NCBI RefSeq assembly: GCF_000308435.1
Contig: NZ_BAFR01000007.1
Span: 1-43,655 of the forward strand
Direction: 5' to 3'
DNA: 43,655 bases
Origin: Nocardia araoensis NBRC 100135
GTDB lineage: Bacteria; Actinomycetota; Actinomycetes; Mycobacteriales; Mycobacteriaceae
Shown: positions 26,277-34,989 of the stretch, piece after piece
Numbering within the stretch: position 1 is the first letter of the stretch
How the letters are laid out: each line of letters begins with the position of its first letter
Notes under the pieces: model-generated
Seen by the model: only the letters and a program-made list of their open reading frames with translations
Database searches by the model: none
What the model was told of the DNA's origin: nothing
Program-made: the position numbers and the translations under genes

Positions 26277-27204
26277 ATGCTTGCGCGAGCGCGGAGTCCA
26301 TGCTGATGTCCTCGGCCTCATCCCAGTCCGTTTCCTGGCTGGAAAGCGGCCAGAACCTCGGATAAATGGAATTCGCGAAGGTGCGGTCGGCGACGTTGAT
26401 GTCCAAGCCGCCGCGAATCGGCTGCCCATCCGTTGTGATCTGGCCGGGCAACTGGTAGCACATGATCGAATCCTGGTCGGCGTTGGGCGTACCCATGATC
26501 GAGCGTTCGTCCAACGGCGTCAGAACATTCGACCGTGTCTGTTGCTCGCTCCACCCGTAGGTGTCCCGGAAGTAGGCGATCGTCTTGGCGACATCGAGTC
26601 GATCGACCAGAGCGCGGCGCAGATGCTCATGCGGGAAGCCGAGTGTGTGGCCCGTCTCATGGCGTACGACCCGCTTGTACTCGCCCTCCGCCGTGGTCAT
26701 CGAGAACCCCTGCAGGTTCATAGTCGGGCGGTTCTGCGGGATCAGCAGGATGTCCGTTCCGAGATAGGACCAATAGCCCTGACCGGCGCGGGAAATACGC
26801 ACCTGACCTGTGCCGTTCGTCAGGACGAAGGTGACGCTGAGGTTCCAGGCGTTCATGTGGCTGAGTATGCGCTGCTGGAGGTCGGCGGACGTCGTCTCCA
26901 TAAAGCTGACCGACAGTGTGCGCCGCTGCAAGCCCCAGTACTTCGAGGTCAGCACTGCCAGCTCGGCCACTTCCGGCAAGCCGTTCTCGGTTGCCGCGCT
27001 CTGAGTGAGCGGCGCGTTCACCGGATTGAGAATCGAGGCTATTTCTGCCGCGCGCTTCAAAAGCCGGGGCGGCAGAGCGGGCACAACGCAGCCCGCGTCC
27101 TCGTCCGGGGGAGCTGTAGCGGCGAAGTCGTCTATCTCGGTCTCGGCATCCGTCATCGAGTAACGGCCGTCGCTCTTCTGTTCTTTGTCGGGTTGGGTAC
27201 GCAT
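26260..27204 (-). CDS. Astacin-type (M12A-like) zinc metalloprotease
   Basis: Predicted metzincin endopeptidase, 314 residues from ATG 27204 with AGGAGG 6 nt upstream. The zinc site HETGHTLGFPHEH begins at residue 182: His182, His186 and His192 bind zinc and Glu183 is catalytic; the HExxHxxGFxHE form is that of astacins. The Met-turn is SIMCY. About 85 residues precede the catalytic domain, acidic and Pro-rich, with one Cys (in EDAGCVVP) that might act as a switch. No signal peptide is seen, so it is cytosolic or exported by an unusual route. The upstream inverted repeat at 27274-27296 may be its operator. Confidence 0.85.
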   Translation of the reverse strand: MRTQPDKEQKSDGRYSMTDAETEIDDFAATAPPDEDAGCVVPALPPRLLKRAAEIASILNPVNAPLTQSAATENGLPEVAELAVLTSKYWGLQRRTLSVSFMETTSADLQQRILSHMNAWNLSVTFVLTNGTGQVRISRAGQGYWSYLGTDILLIPQNRPTMNLQGFSMTTAEGEYKRVVRHETGHTLGFPHEHLRRALVDRLDVAKTIAYFRDTYGWSEQQTRSNVLTPLDERSIMGTPNADQDSIMCYQLPGQITTDGQPIRGGLDINVADRTFANSIYPRFWPLSSQETDWDEAEDISMDSALAQAYASAG

Positions 27205-27273
27205 CAGATCCTCCTCAACGGAAACAATGTGGTTGTGACTGTTGCATGGTGAATCGATGAGGTCCCGAGTAGC

Positions 27274-27296
27274 CGACTACTCGATCCGAGTAGTCG
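27274..27296. promoter_or_regulatory. Perfect inverted repeat upstream of the metalloprotease gene
   Basis: CGACTACTCG (27274-27283) and CGAGTAGTCG (27287-27296) are exact complements separated by ATC. A further direct copy of CCGAGTAG lies at 27265-27272. It is 70 bp upstream of the protease start and 97 bp past the P450 stop. No T-run follows, so an operator is more likely than a terminator. Confidence 0.55.
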
Positions 27297-27392
27297 ATAA
27301 ATGGATGAGGCGGCACAATGGGGCGACCATCCCCGATTTCGCGCGATTGCCGTACTCCGCGCGGAAGCCTTGCTTACCGGAGAACTCGGTAG

Positions 27393-28676
27393 CTAGGCGG
27401 CAATCAACTCGGCGGGCATGGAGCGGTAGGCGTGCAGATTTCGCAGGGGATGGGGGGTCGGCGGGCCGTCCAGGCGGAGCTTCGGATACCGCTCGAAGAG
27501 GATTCGCAGCGCGACGGCACCCTCCAGACGGGCCAACCTGGCTCCCAGGCAGCCGTGTATCCCGCTGCTGAACGCGAGATGTTCCGCGGCGTTTTCCCTG
27601 GTCACATCGAATCTTTGGGGGTCGGGGAAGACCGCGGGGTCGTTGTTGGCGCCCGCCAACGACAGCAGGACCAGGGAACCCGATTTGATGTGCGCATCAT
27701 CGATGTCGACGTCATAGTTCGCGACCCGGCCGGTCATCCGTACGGGACCGTCGTAGCGCAGGATCTCCTCGACTGCGTTCGGCCATAGCTCCGGCCGTGC
27801 GGCCAGCAGTGCCAACTGGTCCGGGTGGCTGGTCAGAAGGACGATTCCGTTGCCGAGCATGTTCACTGTCGTCAAGAATCCGGCGTCCAGCAGCAGGGCC
27901 GCGTTGGCCACCTGCTCGCGGCGGGTGAGTTCGCCACCTGTCACCAGCATGCTGAGTACGTGATTGTCCGGTTCGGCGGTGAGCCCGTCGAAATAGTGGT
28001 CGAAGTACTGCTCGACCTCGACCAGGTCTTCCATGGCGTGGCGGTAGGTGGTCCAGGCCAGGCCTCTTTCGAGCAATGGCGCGCCGGTGTCTCCCCATTT
28101 CAGCAGGGTCGAATGCATGTCGGCGGGCAACCCGAGAATCTCGGCGATGATCGTGACGGGCAGCTGCGCGGAGAAGTCGGTGATCAGGTCCGGGCGAGGC
28201 TTCGATTCCAGGCGGTGGAGTAGGTCTTCGGTGACTTCGGTAATCCGCTCCTCCAGCATGGCGATGGCTTTCGGACCGAATGCCTGTCGGACCGAGCGGC
28301 GGTACCGGGTGTGATCCGGCGGATCGGCCACCAGCATCGAGGGCGGTTCCCCAATGTTGGGAAGTCCCAGATCCGTCTTTCCCATGATCCAGCGGATCGG
28401 CTTCGGCAGCGCTGGATGGATGGGCGTGACCACACCGAAGCGCCGGTCTCGCAGGATGAGTCGGCACAGTTCGTGGTCCGCCGTGACGTGTACGCCCGAC
28501 ATACTGGCAATTCGGCCCCGCCGCCGGATCTCCTCGATGTACGGCGACGAGCCGAGCAAGCGATCCTGACCGACGGCGATTTGCCCGAGGGGATTACCCC
28601 GACGCGCCGCCAACTGGAGATAGGTCCGTAGCAGGCCATGCGTGAGCAGCCACCGGATCCACGCGCGAGTCAACAT
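27393..28676 (-). CDS. Cytochrome P450 with a non-canonical I-helix
   Basis: Heme monooxygenase-type protein, 427 residues, soluble bacterial class. The heme ligand is Cys376 in FSSGIHGCLGA; the ExxR pair is EILR (helix K). The oxygen-activation motif (A/G)Gx(D/E)TT reads AGFLTT (265-270): both threonines remain but the acid is Leu. The N-terminus LTRAWIRWLLTHGLLRTYL is amphipathic. ATG 28676 is chosen because GAGGAG lies 6 nt ahead; ATG 28709 lacks a site. The substrate is unknown. Divergent from the cholesterol-oxidase-like gene, so they may share control. Confidence 0.93.
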   Translation of the reverse strand: MLTRAWIRWLLTHGLLRTYLQLAARRGNPLGQIAVGQDRLLGSSPYIEEIRRRGRIASMSGVHVTADHELCRLILRDRRFGVVTPIHPALPKPIRWIMGKTDLGLPNIGEPPSMLVADPPDHTRYRRSVRQAFGPKAIAMLEERITEVTEDLLHRLESKPRPDLITDFSAQLPVTIIAEILGLPADMHSTLLKWGDTGAPLLERGLAWTTYRHAMEDLVEVEQYFDHYFDGLTAEPDNHVLSMLVTGGELTRREQVANAALLLDAGFLTTVNMLGNGIVLLTSHPDQLALLAARPELWPNAVEEILRYDGPVRMTGRVANYDVDIDDAHIKSGSLVLLSLAGANNDPAVFPDPQRFDVTRENAAEHLAFSSGIHGCLGARLARLEGAVALRILFERYPKLRLDGPPTPHPLRNLHAYRSMPAELIAA

Positions 28677-28728
28677 CGACATCTCCTCAGTCCCGGACCC
28701 ACTGCTCATAATAGAGAGTAGCTACGAC

Positions 28729-28741
28729 ATAGCGCTGCTAT
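28729..28741. promoter_or_regulatory. Inverted repeat in the shared P450/oxidase promoter region
   Basis: ATAGC-GCT-GCTAT lies in the AT-rich middle of the 187-bp divergent region. The short arms make it only a candidate operator. Confidence 0.3.
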
Positions 28742-28863
28742 TAATTCTGTCGACTTATGCCTCGCGATGTGGCGGTTGACCGGGTTGGGAAGGTAGTACG
28801 CATGGTTGTCATGTTTGGTTGCTGGAGGTGACGGAGCGGCGGTTGGATCGGGCCGGAGGCACG

Positions 28864-30486
28864 ATGAACCGGCGTGGTTTCGTCAAGGGCGCCGCGGCGA
28901 TGCTGGGTTCAGCGGGTGCGAGTACGGCCGCGTCCGCGGCAAGGGCGGAAAACTTCGTCCCGAGTCCGAGAACGGCGATGTATCGCATGTTGGTGCCGGA
29001 GATCTTCGCCCCGCTGCCGGATCCGGCCGATCATGTGCCTGCGATCGTCATCGGATCGGGCTTCGGGGCGTCGGTCACCGCGCTGCGCCTGGCGCAGTCG
29101 GGGATCCAGGTCGCGGTGCTCGAGCGCGGGTCCCGATGGCCGAATGATCCATGGCGTGACATCTTCGCCACCGACACGATCCCGGATGGCCGCGGTTTCT
29201 GGCACCGCACCACCTTCACCGGGGTGAACAGGATTCCACTGGCGATCGATCCGTTCGGCGGGGTCCTCGATGTCACGAGTTACCCCGGCATGGACGTGTG
29301 GCGTGGTGCGTGTGTGGGCGGCGGGTCGGTCGTGTTCACCGGGGTGATGATCGAGCCGGAGCAGCGGTTCTTCGAGTCTGTGTTCCGCGGCGTGGTCGAC
29401 TATCGCGAAATGCGCGACGTCTATTACCCCCGGGTCCGAAAGATTTTGCGGCCCAGTGTTATTCCAGAGGACATCTACAGCTCTTTCGCCTTCGCGCACT
29501 CGCGAGCCTGGGACGAACAGGTTCGCGTGGCAGGCTACGCGCCGCAGCGTATCGACGGCACATGGAACTGGGACGTCATCCGCGATGAACTGACTTTGCG
29601 ATCGAGGCCGTCGGCGACGGTCGGCAATTCGAACCTCGGCAATTCCAACGGCGCGAAGTTCGATCTCAACCAGAACTATCTACGCTATGCCGAGGAGACC
29701 GGCCGCGCCCGGATCTATCCCGGCCATCGCGTGGACGCCATCGGGAAGGAACCGGGAGCGTCGGGCCGCTATACCGTCGACGTGACCAAACTCGCCCCGA
29801 CCGGTGAGGTGCTGCGCACTCGGACGTTGACCTGCGACATGCTGTTCCTGGGCGCGGGCTCCATCGGCACCTCCGAGTTGTTGGTGCGTGCGCGGGAGAC
29901 CGGTGCGCTACCGAACCTGAACGAGCACATCGGCGAAGGCTGGGGCAGCAACGGCGATGTCGCCCTGGCCCGGCCGCTCAGCACGTTCCAGGTGGGCACG
30001 CAGGGCACGCCGTCCGCGAGCCGGATCCTCGATGAGGCGGGCGTACCCGTGGCGCTGGAGAGCTGGTATATCCCCGGCACGACGCCGTTCGACGTCACCC
30101 TTCTCGCGTCGTTGGGCATCGTGCTCGACGACACCCGTGGCCGGTTCGTCTGTGACCCGTCCGACGGGCGCGTGGTCCTGGACTGGCCGGCCGGCGGCGC
30201 CGCGGGCTATCTCGAGCGAGCGCGGGAAGTGAACGACAACGCGGCCTGCAACTGCAGGCCCATCTCCAGGCCTGCCGTGGACGCGGATGCCTCGTTCACC
30301 TCCCATCCGCTGGGCGGCGCGGTGCTCGGACTCGCGACAGACGGCTACGGCCGGGTGCGTGGTTACCGGAACCTCTACGTCATGGACGGGGCGGCAGTGC
30401 CCGGTAGCACCGGAACGGTGAACCCCTCACTGACGATCAGCGCGCTGGCCGAGCGCAATATCGAACAGATCATTCGAGAGCTGTGA
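28864..30486 (+). CDS. Secreted cholesterol-oxidase-like GMC flavoenzyme
   Basis: FAD-dependent alcohol oxidase or dehydrogenase, 540 residues from ATG 28864 (GGAGG 4 nt upstream). A Tat signal is likely: NRRGFVK at 2-8, a weakly hydrophobic Ala/Gly stretch and an ASAARA cleavage zone. The FAD motif is IVIGSGFGAS (61-70). The C-terminal region matches class I cholesterol oxidases: His481 in SHPLGG and Asn520 in VNPSLTISALAERN, with the family spacing. The substrate may be a sterol or another lipid alcohol. Its stop overlaps the GTG of the SDR gene, so oxidation and a carbonyl/alcohol interconversion are probably coupled. Confidence 0.88.
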   Translation: MNRRGFVKGAAAMLGSAGASTAASAARAENFVPSPRTAMYRMLVPEIFAPLPDPADHVPAIVIGSGFGASVTALRLAQSGIQVAVLERGSRWPNDPWRDIFATDTIPDGRGFWHRTTFTGVNRIPLAIDPFGGVLDVTSYPGMDVWRGACVGGGSVVFTGVMIEPEQRFFESVFRGVVDYREMRDVYYPRVRKILRPSVIPEDIYSSFAFAHSRAWDEQVRVAGYAPQRIDGTWNWDVIRDELTLRSRPSATVGNSNLGNSNGAKFDLNQNYLRYAEETGRARIYPGHRVDAIGKEPGASGRYTVDVTKLAPTGEVLRTRTLTCDMLFLGAGSIGTSELLVRARETGALPNLNEHIGEGWGSNGDVALARPLSTFQVGTQGTPSASRILDEAGVPVALESWYIPGTTPFDVTLLASLGIVLDDTRGRFVCDPSDGRVVLDWPAGGAAGYLERAREVNDNAACNCRPISRPAVDADASFTSHPLGGAVLGLATDGYGRVRGYRNLYVMDGAAVPGSTGTVNPSLTISALAERNIEQIIREL

Positions 30487-31352
30487 ACGGGAATCCGGCC
30501 CCGAATCGTGGGCGGTCGCTCGCCGAACGGGTGGCGATCCGGCTGATGTACCCGAGGTTCCGGCCCACCGAGGAATCTTTGCGTGCGGCTGTCGCGGGCA
30601 AGGTGGTGCTGGTGACGGGGGCCTCGCACGGTATCGGCAAGGCCAGTGCGCGGAAGCTGGCCGCGGCGGGGGCGGTGGTGGCGTTGGTGGCCCGTTCCCG
30701 TCCTGAACTGGAACAGCTGGCCGCCGACATCGCCGCCGACGGCGGCACAGCCCACGCGTACGCGACCGACCTGACCGACATGGATGCCGTCGACCTGCTC
30801 GGCCGGACGCTGCTGGCCGACTACGGGCACATCGATGTCGTGATCAGCAACGCGGGAAAGTCGATCCGGCGGCCCATCGCCGAGTCCTACGACCGCTTCC
30901 ACGATTTCACCCGCACCATCGACGTCAACTATCTGGGCCCGGTGCGGTTGCTGCTCGATCTGTTACCCCATATGCGTGCGCGCAAGCAGGGACATATCGT
31001 CAACGTCTCCACCTGGGGCGTGCTCATGCCGCCGGGTCCGCGCTGGTCGGCCTACTTCGCCTCGAAAGCGGCCTTCGATGTCTGGCTGCGCAGCGTCGCC
31101 GTCGAACTCGCCTGCGACGATGTCACCACCACCTCCGTCTATATGCCACTGGTCCACACCAGAATGAGCGCCCCCACCGACTTCAGCCGCATCCCCGGTC
31201 TGACCGTCGACGAAGCCTCCGACCTCATCTCGCATGCCGTCACCGCCAAACCCCTGGACATCGCCCCTTGGTGGGCGGTCCGGGTTCAAGCCTGGTCCGC
31301 CGTCCACCGCGACCGAGCCCGGCGCTTGCTGGAGCGTAGGTACCGTCGTTGA
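30483..31352 (+). CDS. Short-chain dehydrogenase/reductase
   Basis: NAD(P)-dependent oxidoreductase of 289 residues. Cofactor motif TGASHGIG (45-52), NAG, catalytic Ser in NVSTWG, and YFASK as the YxxxK site. The 40-residue N-terminal extension (with MYPRFRPTEESL) and a basic C-terminus (RRLLERRYRR) are typical of lipid-handling actinobacterial SDRs, but the substrate is unknown. GTG 30483 overlaps the stop of the flavoenzyme (GTGA), which indicates coupled translation. Confidence 0.92.
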   Translation: MNGNPAPNRGRSLAERVAIRLMYPRFRPTEESLRAAVAGKVVLVTGASHGIGKASARKLAAAGAVVALVARSRPELEQLAADIAADGGTAHAYATDLTDMDAVDLLGRTLLADYGHIDVVISNAGKSIRRPIAESYDRFHDFTRTIDVNYLGPVRLLLDLLPHMRARKQGHIVNVSTWGVLMPPGPRWSAYFASKAAFDVWLRSVAVELACDDVTTTSVYMPLVHTRMSAPTDFSRIPGLTVDEASDLISHAVTAKPLDIAPWWAVRVQAWSAVHRDRARRLLERRYRR

Positions 31353-31473
31353 CCACCGGACCGGCAGTGCGCTCCAGTAGAGAACCGACGAGCACATCGG
31401 ATGCGGCGGCTGGAGCGGCCGGCGGAGCGATCGATGGTGGGCGTTCGCGTGGAACTTCTGCGAAGGTGTCTGT

Positions 31474-32283
31474 GTGGAGGTGTTGAGCAGGAACCATGTG
31501 ACGGTCCGCGGCAAGAACGGCGCGCCGGTGGTCGTGCTCGCCCATGGATTCGGGTGTGACCAGCACATGTGGCGGCTGGTCGCGCCGGTTCTGGAGCGTG
31601 ACTTCACCGTCGTCCTGTTCGACCACGTGGGCGCGGGCCGCTCGGACCTCTCGGCGTGGACCGCGTCGCGCTACTCCAGCATGGACGGCTACGTGGAGGA
31701 TGTGCTGGCGCTACTTCGCGCGCTGGAGCTGGGGCCGGTGGTCTTCGTAGGGCACTCGGTCAGCGCGACGATGGCAGTGCTCGCCGCCGCACGCGAACCC
31801 TCGGCATTCGCCGGACTGGTCCTGGTGACTCCCTCGCCGTGCTTCATCGATGATCCGGCCACCGGGTACCGCGGCGGTTTCAGCGCCGCCGACATCGAGG
31901 AACTCCTGGAGGCGCTCGACGCGAACTATCTGGGCTGGTCGGGGGCGATGGCGCCGGTCATCATGGGCAACCCGGACCGTCCGGAGCTGGCCGAGGAGCT
32001 CACCAATAGTTTCTGTCGCACCGACCCGGAGATCGCGCGCGTCTTCGCCCGCGTCACGTTCCTCTCCGACAACCGGGACGATCTGGATGCGGTCGATGTC
32101 CCCACGCTGATCCTGCAATGCTCCGCCGACGCCATCGCCCCACCCGAGGTCGGCGCGTTCGTCCAGGAACGGATCAGGGGCAGTCGGCTGACCACGCTCA
32201 CCGCGACCGGCCATTGCCCCCAGCTCAGTTCTCCCGCCGAGACCGCCGCCGCGATCGCCGCCTTCGCCGCGGAAACCGGATGA
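31474..32283 (+). CDS. rsbQ: RsbQ-type alpha/beta hydrolase (stress signalling, KAI2/D14 relative)
   Basis: Partner of the phosphatase RsbP in the energy-stress pathway of Bacillus, where it is thought to sense or hydrolyse an unidentified small hydrophobic molecule. 269 residues. The start LSRNHVTVRG, HGFGCDQHMW, DGYVEDVLALL and GHCP segments follow B. subtilis RsbQ closely. Catalytic triad: Ser95 (GHSVSA), Asp219, His247; the Asp and His numbers equal those of B. subtilis. It belongs to the family of plant karrikin and strigolactone receptors. GTG 31474 with GAAGG 7 nt upstream. Its stop overlaps the ATG of the phosphatase gene (ATGA). Confidence 0.93.
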   Translation: MEVLSRNHVTVRGKNGAPVVVLAHGFGCDQHMWRLVAPVLERDFTVVLFDHVGAGRSDLSAWTASRYSSMDGYVEDVLALLRALELGPVVFVGHSVSATMAVLAAAREPSAFAGLVLVTPSPCFIDDPATGYRGGFSAADIEELLEALDANYLGWSGAMAPVIMGNPDRPELAEELTNSFCRTDPEIARVFARVTFLSDNRDDLDAVDVPTLILQCSADAIAPPEVGAFVQERIRGSRLTTLTATGHCPQLSSPAETAAAIAAFAAETG

Positions 32284-33542
32284 CGCACGCGGCGGGCGAC
32301 CGAGGCCGCGGCAGTGCGCTCGGAACCGGGACGGATGACGACGCGGTATTCGCGGCGCTACTCGAGGACAGCGCCGAGGACCTGTACGAGAACGCCCCCT
32401 GCGGTTACCTCTCCACCTCGCTGGACGGCCGCATCGCCAAAGTGAACGCCACGCTGCTGGACTGGCTGGGCTGGCAGCGCGACGAACTCGTCGGCCGCAA
32501 GCACTTCTCCGACCTGCTCACCGTGGGCGGCCGTCTCTATCACGAAACCCATTTCGCACCTCTGCTCCGGATGCAGGGCGATATCCGCGGCATCGCGCTG
32601 GAAATGAAGACCGCCGACGGTCGTCGACTACCGGTCCTGGTGAGCTCACATGTCAAAACCGGTAGGGAGGGACAACCGCTACTGATTCGCACCACCGTCT
32701 TCGACGCCCGCGAGCGCCGGGCCTACGAGACGGAGCTGCTACGGGCGCGCCGGGAAGCCGAGCAGGAACGCGAACGCCTCCAGCGTCTGAACGCCACTTT
32801 GCAGACCACCCTGCTGCCACCCGAACTGCCCCAGGTTCCCGGCCTCGAAGTTGCCGCGTACTACCACATCGCCTCGACCGACGAGGTCGGCGGCGACTTC
32901 TACGATCTGTTCCCCATCACTGCCGACACTTGGGGCATGTTCCTGGGCGACGTCTGTGGCAAAGGAGCTCCCGCCGCGGCACTCACGTCACTGGCCCGCT
33001 ACACCCTGCGTACGGCCACCGCCTACACCCACGACCCGGCGGCGATACTCGACACGCTCAACACCACACTCACCGAGCGGTACCACGGCCACAGGCCCCG
33101 ATTCTGCACGATCATCTTCGGACTCATCCGGCCCACTGCCGATCGCGGAGGTTGCGAGATCACCTTGGCAGGTGGCGGGCACCCGCCTGCGCTGCTGCTG
33201 CGTTCCGACGGCGAGGTGGAAGAGATGCACACCCGGGGCGGCCAGCTGATCGGGGCGATCCCGCACGCCCGGATCGTCACCAGGAGCTTCCGGCTGGAGG
33301 TCGGGGACACGCTGCTCCTCTATACGGACGGACTCACCGAAGCTCGCATCGCGGAGGACGGCGCCCGTTACAGCGACCGAGCACTCGTCGAATTCGCTCG
33401 CGCCCTCGCGCCCGTCACCGCGTCCGGCGGTATCGAAGCTCTTCGGGAACTGCTCGACTCCTTCGGGCCCGGAGTGGAGGACGACACCGCCCTTCTCGCC
33501 GTCCACGCGCTGCGACCTGGAACCAGAACCACCACCAGCTGA
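32280..33542 (+). CDS. rsbP: RsbP-type PAS domain PP2C phosphatase
   Basis: Serine phosphatase that dephosphorylates an anti-anti-sigma factor (RsbV-type) and so releases a stress sigma factor. 420 residues. PAS domain about 35-145 (NAPCGYLSTSLDGRI, LLDWLGWQRDELVGR), a coiled-coil-like linker (145-172), and a SpoIIE/PP2C domain (about 175-410) with the metal-binding acids in EVGGDFYD (202-209), GDVCGKG (223-229) and EDDTALL. The domain order is that of B. subtilis RsbP. Coupled to rsbQ by ATGA overlap. No anti-sigma, anti-anti-sigma or SigB/SigF gene is in the window. Confidence 0.93.
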   Translation: MTHAAGDRGRGSALGTGTDDDAVFAALLEDSAEDLYENAPCGYLSTSLDGRIAKVNATLLDWLGWQRDELVGRKHFSDLLTVGGRLYHETHFAPLLRMQGDIRGIALEMKTADGRRLPVLVSSHVKTGREGQPLLIRTTVFDARERRAYETELLRARREAEQERERLQRLNATLQTTLLPPELPQVPGLEVAAYYHIASTDEVGGDFYDLFPITADTWGMFLGDVCGKGAPAAALTSLARYTLRTATAYTHDPAAILDTLNTTLTERYHGHRPRFCTIIFGLIRPTADRGGCEITLAGGGHPPALLLRSDGEVEEMHTRGGQLIGAIPHARIVTRSFRLEVGDTLLLYTDGLTEARIAEDGARYSDRALVEFARALAPVTASGGIEALRELLDSFGPGVEDDTALLAVHALRPGTRTTTS

Positions 33543-33619
33543 GGCGCATCCGGTCCACCGCTCGAGCACGTCGCGGGCCATAGCTCGCACCGTGCACCGC
33601 CATGACAGAATGACGGGCC

Positions 33620-34612
33620 ATGGAATTGCCCGTCGAACTCGTCGAGGCCCTCGACCGAGCGTGCGCGGGCGTTCCCGAGCGGCAGCTCGCCACCTCGGTC
33701 GACCGGCTGATCTCGCGCTACCGGGACCCGCGCCCGGCGGCGACGCCGATTCTCGGTTCGACCGCCGACGTCACCGCCTACGCCGCTTATCGCATGCCCG
33801 CGACGTGGGCCGCTGTGCACAGTGCGCTGGAGCGGTTCGCCGAGCAGGCGCCCGCCTTCCAGCCCAGGACGATGCTCGACGTCGGCGGGGGGACCGGCGC
33901 GGCGTTGTGGGCAGCGGTCGGACTGTTCCCCTCGTTGGCCGAGGTGACCGTGCTCGATCAGGTGGACGAAGCACTGCGGCTCGGGCGCAGTCTTGCGGGC
34001 GGCGCAACCGCTGCGGCGCTGCGCTCCGCCGTGTGGCGGCAGACCTCGTTCGCCGCTCGGGAAGCATTCGGCGGAGCGGACCTCGTCACGATCTCTTACG
34101 TGCTGAGCGAGCTTTCCGGGGCAGACCAAGCCGACCTGGTGGCCCGGTCCGCCGAGGGGGCGGAAGTGGTGACCGTCTTCGAGCCCGGAACTCCGGACGG
34201 CCACCGCAGAATCCTCGCCGCACGCGACGTTCTGATCGATGCCGATATGACGGTCGTGGCACCCTGCCCGCATCAGCGCCTGTGCCCGCTCGCCGAGGGG
34301 TCGGACTGGTGCCACTTCAGCACGCGAATCAACCGGACATCCCTGCACCGGCGGTTGAAGGGCGGCGAACTCGGCCACGAAGACGAGAAGTTCTCCTACG
34401 TGGTCGCGTCCCGGACCGCGCACGCCCCCGCGCCTGGTCGAATCCTGCGTCATCCGCTCAAACGCAAGGGCCTGGTCACGCTGCAGGTTTGCACGGCCGA
34501 CGACGGCGTGCGGCAAACCCTCGTCTCGAAGCGGCAGGGCGATGCGTATCGCCGGGCACGGGACGTGGAATGGGGCGACGCCTGGCCACCAGCCCACCGC
34601 GCGACGGATTGA
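33620..34612 (+). CDS. Rsm22/METTL17-like methyltransferase-fold protein of the small ribosomal subunit
   Basis: Homologue of mitochondrial Rsm22 and METTL17, which assist small-subunit assembly. 330 residues. The SAM-binding-type motif is LDVGGGTGAALW (86-97). The C-terminal cysteine motif CPHQRLCPL...DWCHF (about 215-230) is the one that binds an iron-sulfur cluster in the family. Enzyme activity is unproven in relatives. ATG 33620 has no ribosome binding site; CAGAAT 8 nt upstream is a weak leaderless-type -10 box. Confidence 0.88.
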   Translation: MELPVELVEALDRACAGVPERQLATSVDRLISRYRDPRPAATPILGSTADVTAYAAYRMPATWAAVHSALERFAEQAPAFQPRTMLDVGGGTGAALWAAVGLFPSLAEVTVLDQVDEALRLGRSLAGGATAAALRSAVWRQTSFAAREAFGGADLVTISYVLSELSGADQADLVARSAEGAEVVTVFEPGTPDGHRRILAARDVLIDADMTVVAPCPHQRLCPLAEGSDWCHFSTRINRTSLHRRLKGGELGHEDEKFSYVVASRTAHAPAPGRILRHPLKRKGLVTLQVCTADDGVRQTLVSKRQGDAYRRARDVEWGDAWPPAHRATD

Positions 34613-34989
34613 TCGCCACCACCCCCGCGGTCTCGCGCCCGTCAGTCCTGACACGCCACGTCGCTCGGTGAGTCCGGCCTGATGTCAACGGGGGCAAGCA
34701 CAGCGGACTTTAACGAGCCGCCAATCAGTGGCACAATTCACAACGATCCAATATTTACGTAAATCGGGCGTAACCACGTTCCGCTCAGCCGTTGAGGAGC
34801 GACACCAGTGCAGATGTCCAGGCGCGATCCCGGCTCGCGATCGCGCTGTGCTGGGACTTCCGCGTTCCGGGCACTGGGTGGTGCCGCCGTTCGGCCGAGG
34901 TGGCGAGGGGGCGAGGTGATCCCGGTGCGGCGTTCGGTCGGGGGCGCTGCGCAGGTCCCTCGACGATCCGGCCTCCTTCTGAAATCGAG
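34613..34989 (+). other. Leader region of the MFS transporter gene
   Basis: The first 110 nt show nothing. Around 34725-34770 it is AT-rich and holds a perfect palindrome. The remainder contains a possible 61-codon leader frame. Both are listed separately. Confidence 0.4.
34753..34764. promoter_or_regulatory. 12-bp perfect palindrome in the MFS gene promoter region
   Basis: ATTTACGTAAAT is fully self-complementary and sits in an AT-rich spot, a likely place for a regulator or promoter. Confidence 0.45.
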
